Positions 41,701-48,846 of a stretch of DNA of 64,000 nt are shown here, one piece after another (position 1 is the first letter of the stretch; the number at the start of each line of letters is the position of its first letter). The DNA comes from JANMDS01 sp031430575 (GTDB lineage: Bacteria; Pseudomonadota; Gammaproteobacteria; Burkholderiales; Casimicrobiaceae). The stretch spans positions 17,268 through 81,267 of the forward strand of contig JANPBT010000073.1 in NCBI GenBank assembly GCA_031430575.1. The letters run 5' to 3'. Position numbers and translations under genes: made by a program. The notes below the pieces were generated by a model that saw only the letters and a list, made by a program, of their open reading frames with translations, was not told the DNA's origin and did not search any database.

Positions 41701-42564
41701 ATGCGTCTGTCACGATCTCTCTGCGCGGTAGTTGGTGAGGCTCTCATGGGGTCGCACGCAACTCTGGATGCGCTATTCATAGCTGCCGGCGCACCTGGCG
41801 AGCCACCTGCTCTCTCACATGGATCCAAGTGGAAAGAATGGCTCTTTCGCGCAGGGCAGGATTCCACCGTAGACAGTCTCGCCGTTCTTGGAAACGTGCT
41901 CGAAGAATTCATGGATCTGGCCCCAATGGCCGGAACAGACGAACACGACACCTGGACAGAGAGGCGGGCGCGAGTTGTGCACGCACTCGAAGAGAACGGA
42001 CTAAGGTACTACCGCTTTGGCCGAGTGCTCCCCCAAGGGTCTGCCGTCGATCATTCCGAACCGAACGACCTCAACACGCCACAGACACCATCTAAGCCAG
42101 CCAAGGTAGAGGAACTTCTTGAGGTCGTTGTTCGCGGCTTACTCCGCGCAATGCACCCGTTGACCCATCGCCGAAAAGGCACACAGCCGCTTTCCTTCGG
42201 AAGCGAATACGACGTCCAGGACCTGCTGCATGCGCTCTTGCGCCCTTGGATTAGCGACATTCGCCCTGAAGAGTTCACCCCGAGCTACGCCGGATCAAGC
42301 ACGCGCATGGATTTCCTGCTGCCTGCACATAAGCTTGTAATTGAGACGAAAGTAGTCCGCGACAGATCGCACGCGAAGAGAGTTGGTGGTGAACTGATTA
42401 TCGATATCGAACACTACCGCAGGCATCCTGGTTGTTCCGCGCTCTGGTGCGTCATATACGACCCAGACCACCTCATAACCAATGCCGAGGGTCTCAAGAA
42501 TGACCTGCAAGGAGCGCGAACCACACCTGACGGGAAAGTCGACGTTCGAGTCTTCGTCTTGTAG
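41701..42564 (+). CDS. Cassette-borne PD-(D/E)XK nuclease, DpnII/MboI-like domain
   Basis: 287 residues. The C-terminal half carries a PD-(D/E)XK nuclease site: YAGSSTRMDFLL (Asp), then HKLVIETKVVRD (E-T-K), followed by GGELIIDIEHYRRHPGC and LWCVIYDPDHLI, which resembles the REase_DpnII-MboI domain seen in many defence-type proteins. The N-terminal half (about 1-110) has no family I can name; it may be a sensor or specificity domain. No methyltransferase is next to it, so a classic restriction pair is unlikely. The gene has no DR18 copy, and its codon use and arginine/proline-rich text look different from its neighbours. It is flanked by integron core sites. A start at MGSHATLD (41746) is possible. 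Defence function is inferred. Confidence 0.75.
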   Translation: MRLSRSLCAVVGEALMGSHATLDALFIAAGAPGEPPALSHGSKWKEWLFRAGQDSTVDSLAVLGNVLEEFMDLAPMAGTDEHDTWTERRARVVHALEENGLRYYRFGRVLPQGSAVDHSEPNDLNTPQTPSKPAKVEELLEVVVRGLLRAMHPLTHRRKGTQPLSFGSEYDVQDLLHALLRPWISDIRPEEFTPSYAGSSTRMDFLLPAHKLVIETKVVRDRSHAKRVGGELIIDIEHYRRHPGCSALWCVIYDPDHLITNAEGLKNDLQGARTTPDGKVDVRVFVL

Positions 42565-42579
42565 GGTGCCGTTGCCGTG

Positions 42580-42632
42580 CTGACGCCTAACCCTTCCTTC
42601 AAGCGGACGTGCCTTCGGCGCGCCCCTTAGCG
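42580..42632 (+). other. Truncated attC-like recombination site
   Basis: GCCTAAC (42585-42591) fits the R'' core RYYYAAC. It is followed by TTCAAGCGGAC, which resembles the L'' segment of known attC sites, and by an imperfect hairpin GGACGTGCC-TTCG-GCGCGCCCC and CTTAG. The matching right core (GTTRRRY) is absent: the REP-like element begins at 42633. Confidence 0.6.
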
Positions 42633-42790
42633 CGCGTAGCCCGGAAGGAGCGTATCGTATTCCGGGAATCATTGGCAGTGCTCAACCGGATCAATTTTCA
42701 GGTTTAGACGACTGATGATCGGCGAGGATCATTTGGAGAGGGTTGATTGAAATAAACCCGGAATGCGCTTCGCTCCTTCCGGGCTACGCG
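42633..42790. repeat. REP-like inverted pair (BIME- or MITE-like element)
   Basis: Two arms of 34 bases, 42633-42666 and 42757-42790, are inverted copies with few mismatches. Each begins or ends with CGCGTAGCCCGGAAGGAGCG and each folds on itself through CCCGGAA...TTCCGGG. The GTAGCCCGGA(A/T)GGAGCG signature is widespread among proteobacterial genomes as a REP-type repeat. About 90 bases lie between the arms. Confidence 0.8.
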
Positions 42791-42806
42791 GGCTGAATAT
42801 TCAGCC
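42791..42806. repeat. 16-bp perfect palindrome
   Basis: GGCTGAATATTCAGCC directly abuts the REP-like pair. It may be a binding site or part of the same element. Confidence 0.6.
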
Positions 42807-42825
42807 GTTAAATTAATCGCGGTCA

Positions 42826-42841
42826 ATACCTGCGGCGCAGA
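42826..42841 (-). repeat. DR18 copy after the REP-like pair
   Basis: Exact core, 34 bases from the end of the NDUFA9-like gene. Confidence 0.95.
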
Positions 42842-42874
42842 TTTAGCCTCAATTTGCCCTAATCGCGACTGCGA

Positions 42875-43816
42875 TTAGGTTTTGCGGTAGCGGGCGTAAG
42901 TGTCTGGCACGTCGCCGATATAGGTTGGCGTAATCGTTTCCATCGCTGTCGGGGCTGCGCCAGCGAAGGCAGGCCACGGCGCATCGGTAACGTTATCAAC
43001 GCTCATCGAGGCTAAATTATCGCGGCTCATGAGTGGCCCACCGGGGATGAATTCGAGCGCGAGCGCTTGCAGCGTTGAGAATGGCGGCGGGGTAGAAATC
43101 ACTATCGGGTTCCGCCCTAATCGGCTACCTGCATGCTTCACGATCTGGCGCAACGAATAGCGATTCGGCCCGCCAAGCTCGTAGCGTTGACCGAAAGTTT
43201 TGGGATCACTAAGCGAATGCGTGATCGCGCGGGCAACGTCTTGCACCCATACCGGCTGAAACTGCGCGCCTGCGCGCGGCATCGCCAACGGCACGAACGG
43301 CGGCAGCAATTTCAAAATTCCAGCGAACATCGAAAGAAATGAATCGCCCGCGCCAAAAATGACGGAGGGCGCAAAAATCGTCCAGTTGGTTTTTGAAGCG
43401 CGCACTGCGTTTTCGGCTTCGCCTTTGCTGCGCTGATAACGCGAGGGCGCATCGACGCCAGCACCAAGCGCGCTGACATGGATGTAGCGAGGCGTAAAAA
43501 CTGCGCCGCAGGTATCGGCGTAGCAGCTGACAATGCGCTGCGTGAGATCACGGTGTACGCGCAGAAAATCGCCGGATTTGCGCTCATGCAGAATGCCGAC
43601 CAAATTGATCACCGCATCGGCGCCAATCATTACACCGGCGAGCGCGGCATTGTCTCGGATATCAATGACTGCGACGCTTACCGCCGGGATGACCGCAAGT
43701 TTTTTAACGCGTTCGCGATCACGGGTGACTAACGTCACATGATGCCCCGCATTGGTGAGTTGCGCTGTGAGTGCGTGACCCAGAAAGCCGGAGCCGCCAA
43801 ATAAAGTAATCTTCAT
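42875..43816 (-). CDS. Complex I NDUFA9-like NAD(P)-binding protein
   Basis: 313 residues. Atypical short-chain dehydrogenase/epimerase fold: MKITLFGGSGFLGHALTAQL (GxxGxxG), ADAVINLVGILHE, RYIHVSALGAG, SRYQRSKGEAENAVR (YxxxK variant) and VIFGAGDSFLSMFA. Bacterial relatives are annotated as complex I NDUFA9 subunit family, though most are not part of complex I; the reaction is unknown. A DR18 copy encodes DTCGAVFTPRY. Confidence 0.85.
   Translation of the reverse strand: MKITLFGGSGFLGHALTAQLTNAGHHVTLVTRDRERVKKLAVIPAVSVAVIDIRDNAALAGVMIGADAVINLVGILHERKSGDFLRVHRDLTQRIVSCYADTCGAVFTPRYIHVSALGAGVDAPSRYQRSKGEAENAVRASKTNWTIFAPSVIFGAGDSFLSMFAGILKLLPPFVPLAMPRAGAQFQPVWVQDVARAITHSLSDPKTFGQRYELGGPNRYSLRQIVKHAGSRLGRNPIVISTPPPFSTLQALALEFIPGGPLMSRDNLASMSVDNVTDAPWPAFAGAAPTAMETITPTYIGDVPDTYARYRKT
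43500..43515 (+). repeat. DR18 copy in the NDUFA9-like gene
   Basis: Exact core; encodes DTCGAV. Confidence 0.95.
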
Positions 43817-43969
43817 GGCGGCATTTTATGTGACCTTATCATGATTTTTTATGCCGCAATAGCTTTACCAACGGTAAATTACCGTAACGCAGTCTCTACG
43901 CTTGGCAAATTTACAAAACAGATCGCAAAATAAAAATGGCAAATACACTTCAAGTTAGGCTCGATTTTT

Positions 43970-44001
43970 ACACCTGCGGCGCAAGTTTTGCATCGCAGGT
44001 G
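43970..44001. repeat. Degenerate DR18 inverted pair
   Basis: A DR18 variant (43970-43985) and the half copy CGCAGGTG form CACCTGCG...CGCAGGTG. It lies after the subtilase stop on the minus strand and could act as its terminator. Confidence 0.5.
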
Positions 44002-44061
44002 TACGGCATCGTTGACTCACATTCTTTGGGTCGGCAATCTTGTCAGTCCGAAAAGGCAATA

Positions 44062-45783
44062 CTACGGCGCGACGATTGTGAATGACAGAGCGGCTGTACT
44101 ACTGACCCGATATGTTTTGCCGTCGACAGGGTTGACCGCCCCGTATGCACTATAAACAGGATCATAGCAAGTCGCGACAGCATTTACGGTTCCCAAAGGC
44201 AGCGGATTTGCAAAGCTATTTAGGCCAAAAATCTTTTTCTGAATCATTCTTTCCGGGGCCGATTGAACGATTGTTTCATTCGCCAAAGTCGTAATTGCGC
44301 CTGATGATTGCTGATGCTCAATTTTTATAGAGCAGTGCCGAGAGTTAAATGCTTCAAATGCGATGTTGAACGCACTCTTAGCGCGGATAGTGAATCCCGT
44401 TTGCTTGAATTGAGATGGATTTTGGTTTGCTGTGTCCGCATAAAAGTTGGCAATCTGGTTTGCAACGAGAAATTCTGCTGTGGGACGAGACCAATTTTGC
44501 GCTCCTAAAAGTTCCGTATGTATCTGCGGCACTTTGATAGGCATGCCCGCTAGATCTGTGGTCTTTAAATCCCTCAGAAGGTTACGGATGTACATTTCGA
44601 AATTTCCCAACGGTTCGAAGGCGCCTAGCTGATTCGTAACGTAAGCGGCGATTGCCGAAACCACTGGAGCGGCAAACGACGTGCCGCTCCCATAACCTTC
44701 TCCATAGCAATATCCGTCTTCGGGTCCGGTATAAATAATCAGCGTGTCGACACCTTGCCCAGAGATATTTTGTGGACAAACTAAATTCGGTTCCGGTGGG
44801 AAAAAAGTATTGCCTCTCATGTTTTTTCCTGGTGCCCACATATCAACAACGCTGCCATAGTTGCTTCCTGAGACTACGGAATCAGCGTCTGCCGGGGTTT
44901 GCGGTGTCCTTGAACTCCCGATGAACCAAAGACGTCCCTGATGCCTCGTATCATCAATTCCACCCGTGTCAGCAGGTGCAAGTGTACTTTGCACTAGAGG
45001 CAGGCCGTTAGTGTTTTGCATCTGCTGTCCAAATTCGTCAATCGCGCCAACCACGATGTAACCGTCGTTTTGGACTGCATCGGATTTGAGCAAACGGTTC
45101 GCAGCATCGGTTCCAGTTTTCATATCGTTGCCAGCCGACTGGATGAGCAAGAGCCCTGGATAAAATCTGCGGAAGTCTGGTTTAAGCGCATTGAGAATAT
45201 TCGTTTTTGCTGGTTCGAATATTTCTCCATTGAGAGATAGATTGACCACACGCGGTCTACAATCGCCCAAGTAGATGCAACGGTTTTTAGAGTCCGTTCG
45301 GGCAATTATTATCGCCTTCAAAACATCATCGCCACTCGGTGTCGAGTTTGGCGTACACCCATCGTGCACGGCAATAGAAAATATCGGTAGTCCCGGAATA
45401 ACGCCAAGGGTTCCTCTCACGCCAGTTTGCTCTAGATCGAGCCATACAAGACCCTTCCCTCCTAGAATGCCCGCGACAAACGTACCGTGAGGATTGCAAC
45501 CTTCTGTTCCAACCGAAACCCCTGACGATGAAACACCAATTGTTGCCCTCTGGACAACATTAATTGATGGATGTCTGCGCACACCACTATCAATTACGTA
45601 AACAGGCGCCAATGAGCTCGTATCAGCATACAGCCCACCTCGAACAAATCGAGCCGCCCATGGCACATCACCCAATCGAGGTCGGGCGAAGTACGTTCCC
45701 GAAATTTCAGTTATTGCCTGTGCAAAAACACCCGGTTGTACAAAAAAAAGTGCACACAGTAGACTAAACTTTAGTGGTGACAC
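44062..45783 (-). CDS. Secreted subtilisin-like (S8) serine protease
   Basis: 573 residues. Signal peptide about 1-22 (ending VFAQA). The catalytic triad is visible: D65 in VYVIDSGV, H99 in CNPHGTFVAG and S369 in GYGSGTSFAAPV; the oxyanion Asn is N219 in QSAGND. The segment after about residue 430 is a beta-rich C-terminal domain of unknown type. It has no DR18 copy across 1.7 kb, and its text is less GC-rich than its neighbours, so it may have been acquired. It starts at a GTG with GGGGG upstream. Confidence 0.92.
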   Translation of the reverse strand: MSPLKFSLLCALFFVQPGVFAQAITEISGTYFARPRLGDVPWAARFVRGGLYADTSSLAPVYVIDSGVRRHPSINVVQRATIGVSSSGVSVGTEGCNPHGTFVAGILGGKGLVWLDLEQTGVRGTLGVIPGLPIFSIAVHDGCTPNSTPSGDDVLKAIIIARTDSKNRCIYLGDCRPRVVNLSLNGEIFEPAKTNILNALKPDFRRFYPGLLLIQSAGNDMKTGTDAANRLLKSDAVQNDGYIVVGAIDEFGQQMQNTNGLPLVQSTLAPADTGGIDDTRHQGRLWFIGSSRTPQTPADADSVVSGSNYGSVVDMWAPGKNMRGNTFFPPEPNLVCPQNISGQGVDTLIIYTGPEDGYCYGEGYGSGTSFAAPVVSAIAAYVTNQLGAFEPLGNFEMYIRNLLRDLKTTDLAGMPIKVPQIHTELLGAQNWSRPTAEFLVANQIANFYADTANQNPSQFKQTGFTIRAKSAFNIAFEAFNSRHCSIKIEHQQSSGAITTLANETIVQSAPERMIQKKIFGLNSFANPLPLGTVNAVATCYDPVYSAYGAVNPVDGKTYRVSSTAALSFTIVAP

Positions 45784-45908
45784 TTAACCCCCATCATTCG
45801 AACACGAAAGTCGACACTGTAGCTTAGTTGGCGAAGGGATTCACCCTAAACGCGTTAATTGCAATCTTTTAGAAGCCTGCAAGCGAATCGAAGTAACTGT
45901 CTTTTAAT

Positions 45909-46895
45909 TCAGCGCTTGAACACGCGCGTCCCGACCACAACCGGATAATCGGGCTTCCCGGTTTTGATCCAGGTCACTAGATTTCGTGCCGCTTTTGTGC
46001 GCAATTCAATTTCACTTTCGACTGAGTAAAACGCTGAGTGCGGCGTGAGCACGACGCGCGGATGGTCAGTCAAGCGCTCGCCGGGGCGGGCGGGCTCGGT
46101 GGGCAACACGTCGAGCCCTGCGCTATCGAGCTGACCTGCATCCAATGCATCGAGCAAATCGGGAATATTGATGACGGCGCCGCGCGAAGTGTTGACGATA
46201 TAGCCACTTTTTTTCATCGCAGCGAAACACTTCGCATCAATCATGCCGCGCGTTTCATCATTGAGCAACACATGCGGGCTCACCACATCGGCGCGCGCAA
46301 AGAGTTCGTGCAAATCGCGCATGCGCTCGACATACGCGGGGAAGTCACCATCGATTAAGTAAGGGTCGTAGGCAATCACTTTTCCGAAGACGTTGTGGGC
46401 AACATGCGCCATGCGCTTGCCGATGCGCCCGAGGCCGACGATGCCGAGCGTCATCAAATGCGCGCGCCGACGCTTGCCGTTGCTTTCGTAATGCCATTTG
46501 CCGGCACGAATATCTTGCGTGTGAAAAGTGGTGCCGCGAATGATGTCGAGGGCGAGGGCGAGGGCGTGGGTCGCCACCTCGCCGACGCCGTAGTCGGGCG
46601 AATTGGCGAGCCAGACGCCTTGCGCCGCGCAGGCCTTGGCGTCGATGGTGTCGTAGCCAGCGCCAATGCGCGAGCAGATGCCGACATTGGGCAGCGCAGC
46701 CAGCACGCGTGCAGTCACCGGCGCGTATTGAACGAGCAAGCCATCTGCGCCGCAGGTATGGGCTTCGCGGATCACATCGTCTTCCGTTGTGCATTGCGCG
46801 ATGACGAATTTCACCCCTGCATCGGCAAACAATTTGCGCTCTAAATCAAAATGGGGGGCATCGAAATCGGTGAGCAAAAAAATTGGTGTACGCAT
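45909..46895 (-). CDS. C-terminal-binding-protein-type 2-hydroxyacid dehydrogenase
   Basis: 328 residues. D-isomer-specific 2-hydroxyacid dehydrogenase fold: NVGICSRIGAGYDTIDAKAC, NAD motif TLGIVGLGRIGKRMA, KKSGYIVNTSRGAVINIPDL (Arg), DVLPTEP (Glu) and LTPHSAFYS (His). Probably reduces a 2-keto acid; substrate unknown. The ATG at 46895 is chosen over a GTG two codons upstream. A DR18 copy encodes AHTCGADGLLV. Confidence 0.9.
   Translation of the reverse strand: MRTPIFLLTDFDAPHFDLERKLFADAGVKFVIAQCTTEDDVIREAHTCGADGLLVQYAPVTARVLAALPNVGICSRIGAGYDTIDAKACAAQGVWLANSPDYGVGEVATHALALALDIIRGTTFHTQDIRAGKWHYESNGKRRRAHLMTLGIVGLGRIGKRMAHVAHNVFGKVIAYDPYLIDGDFPAYVERMRDLHELFARADVVSPHVLLNDETRGMIDAKCFAAMKKSGYIVNTSRGAVINIPDLLDALDAGQLDSAGLDVLPTEPARPGERLTDHPRVVLTPHSAFYSVESEIELRTKAARNLVTWIKTGKPDYPVVVGTRVFKR
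46744..46759 (+). repeat. DR18 copy in the hydroxyacid dehydrogenase gene
   Basis: Exact core; encodes HTCGAD. Confidence 0.95.
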
Positions 46896-47061
46896 AAACA
46901 CTTAAAAAATATTTTCCAATACAAATCGTACGGAATATTTGTAAAAATTCAAATGTGGTGTCTCAGAATAGTAATGTAAGCCTCTATTTTTCCTCAGCTT
47001 TTGCTTTTGAGTCAGCGTTATAATTCTTCGATAAGTCTTTGTTTAGCAACATAAATCCTGT

Positions 47062-47090
47062 TTGACCTTGATGTACGCAGGGGATATAGT
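47062..47090 (+). promoter_or_regulatory. Strong sigma-70-like promoter for the dcw cluster
   Basis: TTGACC (47062-47067) and TATAGT (47085-47090) are 17 bases apart, near consensus, 53 bases upstream of mraZ. A second possible promoter lies upstream: TTGAGT (47007) and TATAAT (47029), 16 bases apart. Confidence 0.65.
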
Positions 47091-47107
47091 TCAAAACATA
47101 TAAAAAA

Positions 47108-47122
47108 GTGGGTAAAAGTGGT
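47108..47122 (+). promoter_or_regulatory. Possible MraZ operator
   Basis: GTGGG TAAAA GTGGT: two boxes 10 bases apart start to start. In studied bacteria MraZ binds GTGGG/TGGG repeats separated by five bases upstream of its own gene. The site is just downstream of the best promoter, so binding would repress the cluster. Confidence 0.55.
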
Positions 47123-47142
47123 AGTTTCGCTTTCCAGAATAT

Positions 47143-47589
47143 ATGTTTTCAGGGATTTCCTCACTCGCCGTTGACGTAAAAGGTCGAATCGCGATTCCGA
47201 CGAAGCATCGCGACGTGCTCATGCAGCGCGGCGAGGGCTGGGTCACGCTCACCGCTGACACCGACGGCTGTCTTCTACTTTACGCAAAACCCGAATGGCA
47301 GGTGGTCGCTGATCGCATCTCGGCCATGTCCAATCAAGTGCCGCGCGTGCGTTTGCTGCAAGAGTTAATCGTAGGTCATGCCGATCACGTCGAAATCGAT
47401 GGCGCGGGGCGCATTTTGATCTCGCCAGAGCTGCGCGCCTATGCCAAGATCGATAAAACCGGCGTGCTCATGGGGCAGGGCAATAAGTTTTATTTGTGGG
47501 ACGAAACGAAGTACCACGCCCGCGTAGCCCTTGCGCAAGCCTCCGCGCAAGCGCCGGTTCCGCAAGAGCTGGTGGGGTTCTCCACATGA
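47143..47589 (+). CDS. mraZ: Transcriptional regulator MraZ
   Basis: 148 residues with two SpoVT/AbrB-like units: MFSGISSLAVDVKGRIAIPT and HVEIDGAGRILISPELRAYA. It represses the dcw operon in Escherichia coli. No clear Shine-Dalgarno sequence precedes the ATG. First gene of the cluster. Confidence 0.96.
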   Translation: MFSGISSLAVDVKGRIAIPTKHRDVLMQRGEGWVTLTADTDGCLLLYAKPEWQVVADRISAMSNQVPRVRLLQELIVGHADHVEIDGAGRILISPELRAYAKIDKTGVLMGQGNKFYLWDETKYHARVALAQASAQAPVPQELVGFST

Positions 47590-47608
47590 GCGCAGAGGCC
47601 GCACGAAC

Positions 47609-48553
47609 ATGCACACTCCAGTATTGCTACGCGAGAGCGTCGACGCCCTATTTGCGCCGCAGGTACCAACCGATGCGGTATTGGTCGATGGTACTTTCGG
47701 ACGCGGTGGTCATGCACGGGCCATCCTTGAAAAGCTCGGCCCGGGCGGGCGGCTCATTGCCTTCGACCGTGATCCCAGCGCCATCGCAGCAGCCCGCGAA
47801 ATTGCCGATCCACGCTTTGAAATCATACACGCGCCCTTTTCGCAAATGGTACCCGCGCTGCGCGCGCGTGGTGTCGAGCGCATTCACGGTGCGCTTTTTG
47901 ATCTCGGCGTTTCGTCGCCACAGCTCGACGAAAGCGCGCGCGGCTTTTCCTTCATGCGCGATGGTCCGCTCGATATGCGCATGGACTCCTCAAGCGGCGA
48001 AACGGCCAGCGAGTGGCTCGCCCGCATTGATGAATCCACATTGGCAGAGGTCATAAAAGAATATGGCGAAGAGCGGTTTGCTAGGTCCATTGCCCAGGCG
48101 ATTAGCGCAGCGTGCCGCGCGCGCCCTCTCGGTAAGATCGAACGCACGAGCGAGTTGGCGGAAATCGTTGCCAAAGCCGTCCGCACGCGGGAGCGCGGGC
48201 AGCACCCGGCCACGCGGACCTTCCAAGCGATTCGCATCGCGGTCAATCGCGAGCTTGATGAGCTCAATGCGATGCTCGAAGCGGTCGGCAGCGTGATGAG
48301 CCCAGGCGCGCGCTTGGCTGTCATCAGCTTTCATTCGCTAGAGGATCGCATCGTCAAGCGCTTCATGATGAATGCTGCCCACCCCGAGCGCGCGCTTGAT
48401 CCCGCGCTCAAACGATTGCCGATTTTGGCCTCGCAGTTGCCGAAAGCGAATTTCATGCTCGTGGGCAAAAGTGCGATCGCAAGTGACGCAGAAATTGAAG
48501 CCAATCCGCGCGCCCGCAGCGCGCGCCTACGCGTTTTGGAGAAGCACGCATGA
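47609..48553 (+). CDS. rsmH: 16S rRNA (cytosine(1402)-N4)-methyltransferase
   Basis: 314 residues. MHTPVLLRESVDAL, then DGTFGRGGHARAIL (SAM motif), FDLGVSSPQLDESARGFSF and AVISFHSLEDRIVKRF are the family marks. The ATG at 47609 is chosen because MHTPVLL is the usual start, with GAGG upstream. A DR18 variant encodes LFAPQVPTDA just after the N-terminus. Confidence 0.96.
   Translation: MHTPVLLRESVDALFAPQVPTDAVLVDGTFGRGGHARAILEKLGPGGRLIAFDRDPSAIAAAREIADPRFEIIHAPFSQMVPALRARGVERIHGALFDLGVSSPQLDESARGFSFMRDGPLDMRMDSSSGETASEWLARIDESTLAEVIKEYGEERFARSIAQAISAACRARPLGKIERTSELAEIVAKAVRTRERGQHPATRTFQAIRIAVNRELDELNAMLEAVGSVMSPGARLAVISFHSLEDRIVKRFMMNAAHPERALDPALKRLPILASQLPKANFMLVGKSAIASDAEIEANPRARSARLRVLEKHA
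47651..47666 (+). repeat. DR18 variant in rsmH
   Basis: One core mismatch (TTGCGCC); encodes FAPQVP. Confidence 0.8.
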
Positions 48554-48846
48554 ATGCATGGCACAAAATCTGCGCAGCCTTTTTGTTGATTTTGATTGCG
48601 ATTTCGATTGCTGTGGTTCATCTCAACCATCGAGCGCGTAAGCTGACAACTGCGATCTCTGCCGAACAAAGTGAGCAGCATAAGCTGGAATCATCGTATC
48701 GTCAGATGCAGCTCGAGCGAGCGCAATGGTCGGCAGCATCTCGGGTTGAAAAAATCGCGCGTGAGCAATTGCGGATGCAATTTCCTGATGCAACCCGCAC
48801 TGTCCATTTGGCTGGCAATATTGCGGTCTCTGGAGCGCCAAAATGA
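48550..48846 (+). CDS. ftsL: Cell division protein FtsL
   Basis: 98 residues: one membrane helix (about 7-25, KICAAFLLILIAISIAVVHL) and a periplasmic coiled coil with leucine-zipper-like spacing. It works with FtsB and FtsQ at the septum. Overlaps rsmH and ftsI by ATGA-type junctions. Confidence 0.93.
   Translation: MNAWHKICAAFLLILIAISIAVVHLNHRARKLTTAISAEQSEQHKLESSYRQMQLERAQWSAASRVEKIAREQLRMQFPDATRTVHLAGNIAVSGAPK

Larger units (their letters stand above)
42565..42874. other. Intergenic region: truncated attC-like site, REP-like inverted pair, palindrome, DR18
   Basis: In order: CTGACGCCTAAC (42580-42591) opening an attC-like half site, its GC-rich hairpin to about 42630, the REP-like pair (42633-42790), a 16-bp palindrome (42791-42806) and a DR18 copy (42826-42841). 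No gene is seen. Confidence 0.7.

Noticed and set aside
43970..44001. Full DR18 inverted pair
   Set aside because: Only one arm is a near match; the other is a half copy, so it is listed as degenerate.
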